From an uncultured Mucilaginibacter sp. (GTDB lineage: Bacteria > Bacteroidota > Bacteroidia > Sphingobacteriales > Sphingobacteriaceae): DNA of 64,000 bases. A model generated the notes under the pieces. It made no database searches and was not told the origin of the DNA. It saw only the letters and a program-made list of their open reading frames with translations. Each line of letters opens with the position of its first letter. Position 1 is the first letter of the stretch. Shown here in pieces: positions 15,244-24,123 of this stretch. The stretch lies in the NCBI RefSeq assembly GCF_913773635.1, contig NZ_CAJYGQ010000012.1:124001-188000 (forward strand). The letters are read 5' to 3'. A program made the position numbers and the translations under genes.

Positions 15244-16614
15244 GGTATCGTTAAAAATGTAATCTTCAATATGCTTTTTGGTGGTGGCAGTAAAGCGCAT
15301 GTAAAGTAGGATAGATGCTATACCAAGTCCGGCTACAAGACCATACCAAACGCCTTCGGCGCCCATATCAAGTGTTATTCCTAACAAGTATCCAAGCGGC
15401 AGCCCAATTACCCAGTAAGCCAAAAGCGTTATTAGGGTGGGTACATTTACGTCGCCCATACCACGCAAAATTCCTAAGCCTACAACTTGAGCACCGTCAA
15501 ACAACTGAAAGAACGCGGCAATAATAAGCAGCTTTGATGCAATGTTTATTACACCTACATCTGACGTTACGATCCATGGCAGCCATTGATTTGCAAGCAC
15601 GAATATCAATGCGGTTACCGTCATGAATGCAAGTACGATATGGTAACTGGCCAGCGCTGATGCACGCAATTCGCCAAAGCTTTTACCACCAAAGAAATTA
15701 CCAGATTTAATTGCAGCTGCCGATGATATGCCGCTTGCCATCATATAAGTGAGCGATGCCAGGTTGATTCCTACTTGGTGAGCAGCCTGCTCAACAGCAC
15801 CTATTTGCCCTACAATAATTGCAGCTGCGCTAAAGGCGCTTACTTCAAATGTATACTGTAACGATACCGGCGCTCCAATGTTTATAATTTGGCGGCATCG
15901 TTTAAAGCTTATATAGCTTAATGAAAACTCTTTAAGGTAGGCCTTAAAGTTTTTGGATCGGAATACATACACACCCATTACTATGGCCATAATTGTACGA
16001 TCAATCAATGTACTGTAGCCTACACCGCTTATACCCATCGGCTTTATACCAAACAGCCCCTTGACGAAGATTATCCCTAAACAAATGTTAATTACGTTTC
16101 CCCAAATAGAAATCATCATGGCTTGACGGGTGAAGCCCAAGCCTTCGGCGAATTGCTTAAAGGTGGTAAATAACATGAGCGGAATGATTGAAACAGACAA
16201 AAGCAACAAGAATGGCTTTGCTTGTTTCAGCACCTCGGGCGATTGTTTAAGCAATGAAAGCACATTGCCTGCACCAAAGTATATCAACAGGAAAAGGATA
16301 ATGCTGAATAGTAAGTTGATGAAGATACTGTTGGAGAGTAACCGCCCGCAATCGGCATGCTCGCCTTTACCGTTGTTTTGAGCGATGAGAGGTGTAATAC
16401 CGTAGGCAATGCCAAGGCCCATAACCATAGCCACAACGAAAACACTATTAATAAGGGAAACCGCTGCCAGTGAAATTGTACCCGCAAAATGCCCTACAAT
16501 AATACTATCACTTAAATGCACCAGAGTATGCCCGAGTTGCGATATAACCACCGGAATGGCAAGCTTCAAATTATCGCGGTAATGTTGTTTATAAGGCTGA
16601 AAAGAAAAGGACAT
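15232..16614 (-). CDS. MATE family multidrug efflux transporter
   Basis: A 460-residue inner-membrane exporter with about 12 hydrophobic segments in two MatE halves; it moves drugs or metabolites by Na+ or H+ exchange. The N-terminal half has the diagnostic AIPVVISQLGHTLVHLSDSIIVGHFAG, and the second half SLQYTFEVSAFSAAAIIVGQIG. I take the ATG at 16614 (MSFSFQPYKQHYRDNLKLA), since the longer frame adds 55 polar residues that overlap the upstream gene. Its 3' end overlaps the convergent deacetylase gene. Confidence 0.93.
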   Translation of the reverse strand: MSFSFQPYKQHYRDNLKLAIPVVISQLGHTLVHLSDSIIVGHFAGTISLAAVSLINSVFVVAMVMGLGIAYGITPLIAQNNGKGEHADCGRLLSNSIFINLLFSIILFLLIYFGAGNVLSLLKQSPEVLKQAKPFLLLLSVSIIPLMLFTTFKQFAEGLGFTRQAMMISIWGNVINICLGIIFVKGLFGIKPMGISGVGYSTLIDRTIMAIVMGVYVFRSKNFKAYLKEFSLSYISFKRCRQIINIGAPVSLQYTFEVSAFSAAAIIVGQIGAVEQAAHQVGINLASLTYMMASGISSAAAIKSGNFFGGKSFGELRASALASYHIVLAFMTVTALIFVLANQWLPWIVTSDVGVINIASKLLIIAAFFQLFDGAQVVGLGILRGMGDVNVPTLITLLAYWVIGLPLGYLLGITLDMGAEGVWYGLVAGLGIASILLYMRFTATTKKHIEDYIFNDTLKI

Positions 16615-16661
16615 GATTGAAGAATTAAAGTAGCAATAGTGTTTAGCAAAAAGTAAAGACT

Positions 16662-17285
16662 TTATGCTGCTGTGTAAAATTCTTCTTTTTCGGTAGTATG
16701 TACTCTTATAACGCCTGATAATACAAGGTTTACCATAATGCGTTGTGCGCGGCGACGACTCATATTGAGTAATTCGCAATATTGTTTAACGGTTATCCTT
16801 TCGTTTTGATCAAGGTATTCAAGTAAGGCTTTTTCTTTTGATGAGTATTCTATCAGCACGCCCTCATCCTTGTCTGACCGTTTAAGTACATCAACAACAA
16901 TTTTGCTTGCAAGTACACTTTTATCTTTAACACGTATGTAAACCCACCATTTTCCGTCGTCGGCCAGGGCATAATGGGGTTTGGTATCACTGGGTTCTAT
17001 TTCAACCACCAATACTACCTTATCGTCAACGTATACTTCTTCAAATATGGGTTCGAGGGCCGGTTTGGCGTAAAAATGAGCAGCCTTAGTAATCATATAC
17101 CGTTCCTCATCTTCAGATTTTACCCCCTTTATACCGCCATCATCAAGTACACCAATTAGTAAACGGCCACCTTTATTGTTAGCAAACGATACCATAGTCT
17201 TGGCAATCTTCTCACAGCTGGTAATCGTCTTTTTAAAGTCCAGCGATACACCTTCACCATCCATGATGAGCCTCTTGATGTTCAT
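16662..17285 (-). CDS. AlbA_2 (Schlafen-type) domain protein with C-terminal helix-turn-helix
   Basis: About 207 residues. The N-terminal AlbA_2 domain is seen as GEGVSLDFKKTITSCEKIAKTMVSFANNKGGRLLIGVLDDG, and the C-terminal third (ITVKQYCELLNMSRRRAQRIMVNLVLSGVI) is a winged helix. Such proteins bind nucleic acid and often act as regulators. The ATG at 17285 gives the usual MNIxxLI..GEG start; a GTG at 17303 would overlap the upstream GNAT stop as GTGA, so both starts are possible. Confidence 0.8.
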   Translation of the reverse strand: MNIKRLIMDGEGVSLDFKKTITSCEKIAKTMVSFANNKGGRLLIGVLDDGGIKGVKSEDEERYMITKAAHFYAKPALEPIFEEVYVDDKVVLVVEIEPSDTKPHYALADDGKWWVYIRVKDKSVLASKIVVDVLKRSDKDEGVLIEYSSKEKALLEYLDQNERITVKQYCELLNMSRRRAQRIMVNLVLSGVIRVHTTEKEEFYTAA

Positions 17286-17299
17286 TTTAGTTAAATGTT

Positions 17300-17761
17300 T
17301 CACTGGTTTAATGAATAAGGGTTATAAATTTCCATCCAAAGCTCAGGTTTGCTTACGGGTGTAAAACCATACTGCCTATACAATCCGTGCGCGTCTGCCG
17401 TAGCTAATGACCACCGCCTCAAGCCTTGCAGTTCCTTATGATTAGTAATGGTTTTAATAAGCCATTTAGAAAGACCCTGACCACGGTGCTCTGATATTAC
17501 AAAAACATCACATATATAAGCAAACGTTGCATTGTCCGTTATAACTCTTGCAAAACCGCACTGCTGTTGATGATGGTACACGCCAAAACACAATGAATTG
17601 CCGATAGCTTTTTGCAACCTTTCAAAAGGTATGCCTTTAGACCAATACGACTCATTATTTAAAAAACTATAGATGACTTTTAAGTCTAAAAGTTGTTTAT
17701 CGGTTGATATGGTATACCCTTTAACTGAAAGTTCCGCGTCAGCGATTAAACTATTTTCCAT
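17300..17761 (-). CDS. GNAT family N-acetyltransferase
   Basis: A 153-residue acetyltransferase. The acetyl-CoA loop is VFVISEHRGQGLSKWLIKTI (about 92-111), preceded by FARVITDNATFAYICD and followed by WSLATADAHGLYRQYGF. Its substrate is unknown. The stop codon touches the start region of the AlbA_2 gene, so the two form an operon. Confidence 0.85.
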   Translation of the reverse strand: MENSLIADAELSVKGYTISTDKQLLDLKVIYSFLNNESYWSKGIPFERLQKAIGNSLCFGVYHHQQQCGFARVITDNATFAYICDVFVISEHRGQGLSKWLIKTITNHKELQGLRRWSLATADAHGLYRQYGFTPVSKPELWMEIYNPYSLNQ

Positions 17762-17943
17762 CGTTTATTTTCTCCCTAACGATGCTAATATAACGTAATA
17801 TGGCATGTTTTGTGGTGGATAATTTGTCATTATTTTTTAACAGGCACACGGTAGTTATCAGGTAAGTATGGCTTTTTTAAACATAAGTTAAACAATATCA
17901 AGGGTATAATGTTACTCATATTAGAACAAAACAATAAAATCCT

Positions 17944-18141
17944 ATGAAAAAGCAAATTTTGAGTTTTGCCTGCGCATTAGCTTTAGTAGCAGCGACGGCA
18001 ATGGGCTGCAGCTCAGAGCGTGCAGCAAGTGGCAGCGACAGTACTGCAGTTGATTCAACTAATGGTACTATGTCAACCACTGATACCACCGCAAGAGATA
18101 CCACCACGCCGGATACCACCAGAACCAATCCGCCGCAATAA
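17944..18141 (+). CDS. Small Ser/Thr/Asp-rich predicted lipoprotein
   Basis: A 65-residue secreted protein: basic start, hydrophobic segment, then AMGC at residues 19-22 as a probable lipobox with lipid-modified Cys22. The mature part is low-complexity, with several SDST, DTT and TTPDTT units and a proline end. It looks like a small tethered envelope protein of unknown role. It stands alone, divergent from the GNAT gene, and is followed by a strong hairpin terminator. Confidence 0.7.
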   Translation: MKKQILSFACALALVAATAMGCSSERAASGSDSTAVDSTNGTMSTTDTTARDTTTPDTTRTNPPQ

Positions 18142-18157
18142 TAGTGGTAAACATAAA

Positions 18158-18195
18158 AATGGGGAACAACTGGCGTTGCTCCCCATTTTTTTTTC
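18158..18195. terminator. Bidirectional terminator
   Basis: AATGGGGA...CAAC pairs with GTTG...TCCCCATT (one mismatch, TGGC loop), with A5 on one side and T9 on the other. It lies between the lipoprotein and the convergent glycosyltransferase and can serve both. Confidence 0.88.
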
Positions 18196-18204
18196 TGTTA
18201 TGTT

Positions 18205-19176
18205 TTAAACAAGGCCGCCTTTAGTTTCCGGCTTTATGAATTCTCTTCCGTTAAAAATCCTGCGCACCTGGTAGGTTTTTTTGTTCTGAGATTCAAAATA
18301 GGTACGAACGTTTACTTCGGCTAATATGCCTAAGGTGATCAATTGTACCCCGCCCAAAAGCAAGATAAGGCCAAGTATTAAAAGTGGCTTTCCCCATATG
18401 TCGTGCCCTAATACTTTTAAAATAAGCAGGTATAAGTTTATTAGCGCTCCTAAAAAGAAAGCCATAAAACCTATGCTGCCAAATAAGTGCATTGGCTTTT
18501 GAATGTACTTACGAAAAAACACCATTAGTATTAAATCGGCAATGACTTTAAAGGTGCGGTTAATGCCATATTTTGATTGACCGTGTATACGGGCATGGTG
18601 CCTTACATCAACCTGAGTGATGCGCGCACCCTGCAATTTGGCCAAAACGGGTATAAAGCGGTGTAGCTCGCCATACAAACCAAGGTCTTCGGCAATTTCG
18701 CGCCTGAATATTTTAAGGGTACAGCCGTAATCTTTTATGTAAACGCCCGTCATGCGCCTGATCATGGCATTGGCAATTTTGCTTGGTATTTTACGTAATA
18801 CCATGCCATCTTTTCGATTGGCACGATTGCCTGCCACTACATCCCAATCCTCATCTTTCAGTTTTTGCAACATTAACGGAATATCGTTCGGGTCGTTCTG
18901 TAAGTCGCCATCAAGCAACGCTACATACTCTCCGGTGGTATGGTCAATACCCGCAGTCATGGCAGTACTTTGACCGTAATTTTTACGCAAATCAACCAAC
19001 TTTATGCGTTCATCGGCGTTTGCTATAATTTCTTCACGGGTGCGATCTTCTGATCCGTCATCAACAAATATTACTTCGTAATCAATTGCCGGTAAAGCTT
19101 TCCGTATTTCAGCAATGAGAGGTTTAATATTTTCCTCTTCGTTCATTACGGTTATTACAACTGATAATTCCGGCAT
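18205..19176 (-). CDS. GT2 polyprenyl-phosphate glycosyltransferase (GtrB/ArnC-like)
   Basis: A 323-residue membrane glycosyltransferase of family 2 that loads a sugar onto polyprenyl phosphate at the cytoplasmic face. Seen are the nucleotide-sugar motif FVDDGSEDRT (37-46), the DxD in LLDGDLQNDP (87-96), HHARIHGQSKYG (193-204) and two C-terminal membrane helices (231-254 and 263-287). The product usually feeds a flippase and a glycan-modifying enzyme, but none is adjacent here. A matching -7 box lies 26 bases upstream. Confidence 0.92.
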   Translation of the reverse strand: MPELSVVITVMNEEENIKPLIAEIRKALPAIDYEVIFVDDGSEDRTREEIIANADERIKLVDLRKNYGQSTAMTAGIDHTTGEYVALLDGDLQNDPNDIPLMLQKLKDEDWDVVAGNRANRKDGMVLRKIPSKIANAMIRRMTGVYIKDYGCTLKIFRREIAEDLGLYGELHRFIPVLAKLQGARITQVDVRHHARIHGQSKYGINRTFKVIADLILMVFFRKYIQKPMHLFGSIGFMAFFLGALINLYLLILKVLGHDIWGKPLLILGLILLLGGVQLITLGILAEVNVRTYFESQNKKTYQVRRIFNGREFIKPETKGGLV

Positions 19177-19201
19177 ATGGTACTGTTTTGTTTAAAGCGC
19201 A

Positions 19202-19209
19202 CAAAGATA
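19202..19209 (-). promoter_or_regulatory. -7 box for the polyprenyl-phosphate glycosyltransferase
   Basis: Minus-strand TATCTTTG, a perfect TAnnTTTG, giving a leader of about 20 bases before the ATG at 19176. No -33 TTTG at the expected distance. Confidence 0.5.
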
Positions 19210-19238
19210 GGTATTTTAATGATTTTGGAAATGCATTG

Positions 19239-19700
19239 TTATTTAAGGGCATCGAAGCTGTACCTGGCATCGGCCCAAAACTCGTCAAGGGCAATTATGC
19301 GCGGCTTAAAAAAAGATATAAGAGCAGGCCAGTCATTACGATTAAATATGCTCACCCCGTCAAGCTGCTTGTAAATAATACTTGTTGCTTTTCCATAATC
19401 ATCATGTGTGTGCAGTAGCCATTCCCATTCTTCGTTTAAGGCACCGGCTAATATCAACTTTAGCTCTTTAAACTGCTCAAAAAACAATTCCTGAATACCG
19501 GCATCAGGGTGAGAAATTTCTATACTTATTCTTGCCCAGCGATTTTCAGCCTGCATGCGAAAATGCAGATGCTTGATACCTGTTTTATAATTTATCCAAT
19601 TAATTTTTAGTCCTTCTGCCGATGGTTGAGGAGCGATGTATTGGCCAAAGGTGGTCCAGAAAGTTTGACGGAGCTGTGAAGCCTGCTCTTTTGAATACAT
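19239..19700 (-). CDS. DUF4268 domain protein
   Basis: A 153-residue cytosolic protein matching the DUF4268 family: MYSKEQASQLRQTFWTTFGQY at the start, GLKINWINYKTGIKHLHFRM and ISIEISHPD in the middle, and NRNDWPALISFFKPRIIALDEFW near the end. The fold is related to restriction-endonuclease-like domains, and full-length relatives often sit with DNA repair genes, but no function is shown for stand-alone members. It appears monocistronic. Confidence 0.8.
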   Translation of the reverse strand: MYSKEQASQLRQTFWTTFGQYIAPQPSAEGLKINWINYKTGIKHLHFRMQAENRWARISIEISHPDAGIQELFFEQFKELKLILAGALNEEWEWLLHTHDDYGKATSIIYKQLDGVSIFNRNDWPALISFFKPRIIALDEFWADARYSFDALK

Positions 19701-19751
19701 ATTGAGTTAAGTGCGTGAGCGCTGCTGTTGTTTTGTAAGTAAGTTATTGCG

Positions 19752-20755
19752 ATGTTTAAAACTCCACATCAGTATATGAAAATAGTAAAAATCGTAGTGC
19801 CTGCATTGTTTCCTTTTGTTATGGCAGGCACCAGTTCAATAGTAAGCGAACCAGCTAAATTAGCTTTAAGTAAGTCGCCGGTAACTGACAGTTCTTATAG
19901 CATCGCCAATTTGTTTAAAAGTGGCACTCGGCCTGTGTTAGTCAGCAAGCAATTTAGTTTTACTGAAGGGCCGGCTGCTGACAACAAAGGTAATGTTTAC
20001 TTTACCGATCAGCCTAACAATGCTATATGGAAATATGACACCAATGGTGAATTGATGCTATTCAGTAATGCCGCTGGGCGGTCAAACGGCATGACTTCAC
20101 TAAAGATAACAGGCTGGTTACCTGTGCCGATGAAGACAACCAAATTTGGCAATTTAAAGCCGATGGAGCTAAAGATACGGTACTTTTAAACAGTGCAGAT
20201 GGTCACAAGTTTAATGGGCCTAATAATTTATGGATAGATGCTAAAGGTGGTATTTATTTTACCGACCCTTATTACCAGCGCGATTACTGGACACGGACCA
20301 AACCCGACATACAAGGCGAAAAGGTGTACTACCTTGCCAAAGGACAATCACAACCTATTGTAGTAGCCGAAACTTTGCAGAAGCCAAACGGCTTGGCAGG
20401 TACAGCTGATGGCAAATACTTATTTGTTGCCGATATTAAAGCTGACAAAACCTACAGGTTTGATATTAACAAAAATGGCTCTTTAAGCAATCAGCAGTTA
20501 TTTGTAGATAAAGGGTCAGATGGTTTGACGCTTGATGAAAGAGGGAATGTTTACATCACCGGAAGTAAGGGTGTAACAATATTTAATAAACAGGGAAAAA
20601 AGACAGGTTTAATTGCCATACCGGAGCCGTGGACGGCTAATGTTTGTTTTGGAGGTAAAAAGAAGAATATTCTTTTCATCACGGCATCCAAAGCGGTATA
20701 TACCATGCAAATGGATGTACAAGGCTCAACAAAAAACGCCTCAAAACAGCGTTGA
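19752..20755 (+). pseudogene. SMP-30/gluconolactonase-like secreted protein, frameshifted
   Basis: A calcium-dependent lactonase-type beta-propeller split into two frames. The first part (start at 19752 or 19776) has a signal peptide and the blade FTEGPAADNKGNVYFTDQPNNAIWKYDTNGE, then goes out of frame after SNGM at about 20094. Reading resumes one frame over as FTKDNRLVTCADEDNQIW and continues through HKFNGPNNLWIDAKGGIYFTDP, QKPNGLAGTADGKYLFVADI and LDERGNVYITG to the stop at 20755. Adding one base after 20093 restores about 334 residues. It is either a recent inactivation or an assembly error. The rest is well preserved. Confidence 0.85.
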
Positions 20756-20771
20756 CTGTTTGAGGCGTTTT
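20733..20771. terminator. Bidirectional terminator
   Basis: AAAACGCCTCA...ACAG pairs with CTGTTTGAGGCGTTTT (one bulged A), with A and T runs on both sides. The stem overlaps the last codons of the SMP-30 remnant and also serves the convergent S9 peptidase gene. Confidence 0.85.
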
Positions 20772-20789
20772 AATTATTGTAATAACAGA

Positions 20790-23231
20790 TTACTTAACTT
20801 GAGCCGATTGGTTAGGCTTAGCATCTTTTACATATTTATTCATCCACTCTAGCTGCTCCCAAAGTTTATGCATCAGGTTTTCGCGTCCGCGGTAACCATG
20901 TGCTTCATACGGCAGGAATACAAAACGAACGGTGCCACCAAAGCCTTTAACAGCGGCAAATAAGCGTTCGCTATTAATAGGGTAGGTGCCGGTATTGTCA
21001 TCGGCATCTCCGTGTATAAGCAGTAACGGCGTTTTAATTTGGTTAGCAAAGCTAAACGGGCTCATATCATAATACAGCTTTGGATCGTCCCAATAGGTAC
21101 GTTCCTCGTTTTGGAAACCAAACGGAGTAAGTGTACGGTTGTACGCGCCGCTTTCAGCTAAACCTGCTTTAAATAGTTTAGTGTGCGCCAGTAAGTTAGC
21201 TGTCATAAATGCACCGTAGCTGTGTCCGCCAACGGCAACACGGTTGCGGTCGCCTACACCTAAGTCTGACAGTTTATTGATGGCAGCTTCAGCGTTAAGT
21301 TTTAACTGATCAACAAAGTTATCGTTAGGACGCTTGCCGTCTTTAGCAACAATTGGCATTGATGCATTATCTAACACTGCGTAACCCTGCGTAACAAAGA
21401 AAACAGGACCACCCGGGCTTATAGTAATAAAACGATCTTTTGAACCTTTAATTTGAGCGGCATCATCGGCCGAGTTAAATTCGGCAGGGTAAGCCCATAT
21501 TAATACAGGTAGCGGGCCGTCTTTATCTTTGTTGTAACCTTTAGGTAAATACAGGTCGCCGGTCATATCAATGCCATCAGCACGCTTGTACTGTAACTTG
21601 GTTTTGGTTACACCCTGCATTTGCGGGTATGGATTGGTGAAATTAGTTATCTGCTGATCGGCAATGCGAAGCTTCAAGTTTTTGATATAGTAGTTTGGAA
21701 CCTCGGTTTGAGCCTCGCGACGGGTAACCAACACAAGTTTAGCCGGATCTAATACATCGTACACATACTCAAAGTGGCCCGGCTCACAACGCCAAATAAT
21801 ATCGCTTTTTTTGCTGTTCAAATCAAACGTAGCCAAAAAAGGAAGGTCGCCTTTTGGTGAAGAGCCTGTTACATTGTTCATTAGTAATTTGGTGCCGTTT
21901 TCGATAGGCATAATTACCTGGCGGCCAAATTTATTTTTATCGGTTACAGGATCACCTAAATTACCATAAACATCAGTTTGGTTGCGGTCCCAAAGCTTTT
22001 CAAGCTTGCCGGTAGAAGGGTTATACCTGCTTACACGACTGCTTTGCTTTGAACGTAAACCTTCGCTTACCAAAGCTAAATCGGCAGTACCCCATTGAAC
22101 GTTACGGAAACGTTGTTCTGTTTTAAATAGCTCTTTTGCTTCACCGGTGAAAGGTGCACTAAGCGCGTAAACAGCATCATGAAAATCAACTTTTTTACGG
22201 ATAAGGCCGCTATCTAAAGGCATAGCCCATGTGATTGTTGCAGCTTCATCGTCGCGCCAGTCAAAGCTGCGTGGTACATTTTGAAGGTTATCATAACCCG
22301 ATGGCCTTACCTCACCTGATGGCAGGTTAGCTAAAGTTTTTAAAGCCTTGCCGGTTAAATCTGTAATAACTACAGTTGATGGAAAGCTTTGTGCAGGCAC
22401 CAGGTAAGAGAATGGTTTATGCAAAGTACGCACAAGCATATACTTTTTATCGGGCGATAGAGTGGTTGAAGCATATATAGCTGGCTTGCCAACAGGAGTT
22501 TCAATGCCATTTTTATTCATTACCAACTGCGAAGTTGAATAAAACTCAAACAACTTCTCGTCGTACGGCGATTTAATCATATCCTGGTAAGTTACAGCAG
22601 GTGCTGATTTGCCCAGGTTTTGCTGTACAACCGGACCTGTTGGGCTAAGCGGTTTAGCAGGGGCCATGGTTGCAGGTTTTACAATAACCTTGTACATCAT
22701 GGTGTTATTATCAACCCAGGTAACGCCGCTGCCAAAGCCCATTACCGCGTTAAGTGGAAGTTTGTTAACCTTAGTTGCTTTTTGGGTAGCAATGTTTATA
22801 ACATACAAATCAACGCTTTTTGCATTGGTTTGTGTAAAGGCGGCTTTGCTTTGATCGGGGCTCCAGCTTAGGCCGCTGGCGTTCAGTCCGGCAGGTAACC
22901 CGGTAACAGGGTATACCTTACCGGTTTTAATATTTTTAAGGCTAAAACCACTGTATGATATCACCTGCCTGCTTGGTGCAAAGTTGTTAGGATTGATACG
23001 CATACCGGCAATCCGCATTTCTGGACGTGCCAGCTCTTCAACCGAAGGAAGTGCATTGCGTTCGCTCAAAATCATCCATTCAGCCTTTGAATTGATGCTT
23101 ACACTTGGGGTGGGTTTGGCCAGCAGTAAATCTGTCATGGCCTGTGGTGGTTTTTGATAACCAACAGCATCCTGGGCCTTAACCCAAACGCTTGTTGATA
23201 TCAACAAAGCACATAAAAATACCTTTTTCAT
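20790..23231 (-). CDS. Secreted S9 family (prolyl-oligopeptidase-type) peptidase
   Basis: An 813-residue exported serine peptidase. A signal peptide (MKKVFLCALLISTSVWVKAQ) is followed by a long beta-propeller region and a C-terminal alpha/beta-hydrolase domain. The triad is Ser671 in GGHSYGAF, Asp744 in LIHGDADDN and His778 in YEAHGY. Relatives cleave acylated or proline-containing peptides in the periplasm; one member in this phylum is a dipeptidyl or glutamyl peptidase, so specificity is open. It stands alone on the minus strand. Confidence 0.92.
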   Translation of the reverse strand: MKKVFLCALLISTSVWVKAQDAVGYQKPPQAMTDLLLAKPTPSVSINSKAEWMILSERNALPSVEELARPEMRIAGMRINPNNFAPSRQVISYSGFSLKNIKTGKVYPVTGLPAGLNASGLSWSPDQSKAAFTQTNAKSVDLYVINIATQKATKVNKLPLNAVMGFGSGVTWVDNNTMMYKVIVKPATMAPAKPLSPTGPVVQQNLGKSAPAVTYQDMIKSPYDEKLFEFYSTSQLVMNKNGIETPVGKPAIYASTTLSPDKKYMLVRTLHKPFSYLVPAQSFPSTVVITDLTGKALKTLANLPSGEVRPSGYDNLQNVPRSFDWRDDEAATITWAMPLDSGLIRKKVDFHDAVYALSAPFTGEAKELFKTEQRFRNVQWGTADLALVSEGLRSKQSSRVSRYNPSTGKLEKLWDRNQTDVYGNLGDPVTDKNKFGRQVIMPIENGTKLLMNNVTGSSPKGDLPFLATFDLNSKKSDIIWRCEPGHFEYVYDVLDPAKLVLVTRREAQTEVPNYYIKNLKLRIADQQITNFTNPYPQMQGVTKTKLQYKRADGIDMTGDLYLPKGYNKDKDGPLPVLIWAYPAEFNSADDAAQIKGSKDRFITISPGGPVFFVTQGYAVLDNASMPIVAKDGKRPNDNFVDQLKLNAEAAINKLSDLGVGDRNRVAVGGHSYGAFMTANLLAHTKLFKAGLAESGAYNRTLTPFGFQNEERTYWDDPKLYYDMSPFSFANQIKTPLLLIHGDADDNTGTYPINSERLFAAVKGFGGTVRFVFLPYEAHGYRGRENLMHKLWEQLEWMNKYVKDAKPNQSAQVK

Positions 23232-23352
23232 AAAGTTAAAATTTAATCAAGAAGTTTAACAGCGATGAAAGTTAGATAAAAGATTGGTAAATAACTTAAG
23301 CCTTAAATTTGCATCAGCTTTTTTACAATCAACCTTATATGCTTCCACAATA

Positions 23353-24048
23353 TTAATTGTTTGTAAGAGTTGTTAAACGCGATAGGTACTGCCCGTATTC
23401 GTCTTCATACAATACCTCCATTTTAAAACCGCATTCATTTGCAATTTTAATAAGGCTTTGTTCATCAATGTACAGCCAGGTAAACCAATCGCCCTTTTGA
23501 TTTTTGTACTCGTACTGGTATTTAATTTCACCATGGTAACCACTGTCCGGAATTTTGCCTTCATAAAGGTAAGCCACATCTGATGAGTCGAACAATAACT
23601 GACCGCCCTCGTTAAGCAAACTTTTGAGATGCAATAGCAAGTTCTTAAGTGTTTCCATTGTTCCGGCCAGCCCAATACCATTCATCAGCAAAAGTAGGGT
23701 GTCATACTTTTTTTCATTATAAATAAATATATCTGCCGTTAAAGTGTCATTGATTCCCCGCGCCTTCATTACAGCCACAGCCAGCGGAGATATATCCATA
23801 GCCGTAACTTCAAAGCCACGTTTTTGCAGCTCAAGCGCATGGCTGCCAGCGCCGGCACCTATGTCTAGTATCGTTCCTTTGCACTCATTCAATGCAACCC
23901 ATTCCAGGTCTGGCATATCGTCTTCATCTCTGAAATAAGCCTCAATTGGCATAAGCTCTTTTGGGCCATAAAGGTTATGTATCCATAATTCTGATGCTGA
24001 GTTATTATGATAATAATCATGTAGGGCACGGCCAAGTACATCATTCAT
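23353..24048 (-). CDS. Class I SAM-dependent methyltransferase
   Basis: A 231-residue cytosolic methyltransferase. The AdoMet-binding motif I is ILDIGAGAGSHALELQKRG (66-84) and motif II is VTAMDISPLAV; LLLLMNGIGLAGTMETL gives the region of motif IV. The substrate is not apparent. A perfect -7 box lies four bases before its ATG. Confidence 0.88.
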   Translation of the reverse strand: MNDVLGRALHDYYHNNSASELWIHNLYGPKELMPIEAYFRDEDDMPDLEWVALNECKGTILDIGAGAGSHALELQKRGFEVTAMDISPLAVAVMKARGINDTLTADIFIYNEKKYDTLLLLMNGIGLAGTMETLKNLLLHLKSLLNEGGQLLFDSSDVAYLYEGKIPDSGYHGEIKYQYEYKNQKGDWFTWLYIDEQSLIKIANECGFKMEVLYEDEYGQYLSRLTTLTNN

Positions 24049-24052
24049 ATGG

Positions 24053-24060
24053 CAAAGCTA
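24053..24060 (-). promoter_or_regulatory. -7 box directly before the methyltransferase start
   Basis: Minus-strand TAGCTTTG matches TAnnTTTG and ends four bases before the ATG at 24048, the same spacing as at msrC. It predicts a leaderless or near-leaderless transcript. Confidence 0.4.
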
Positions 24061-24097
24061 AAAGTTATTGGCATTAAAAGTGGTTGTGCTAATTGGC

Positions 24098-24105
24098 TAT
24101 CTTTG
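24098..24105 (+). promoter_or_regulatory. -7 box for the DUF92 gene
   Basis: TATCTTTG matches TAnnTTTG and lies 18 bases before the ATG at 24124. It supports that start over the in-frame ATG at 24049, which would lie upstream of the promoter. Confidence 0.5.
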
Positions 24106-24123
24106 TACTTCGTCAAAAAAACA

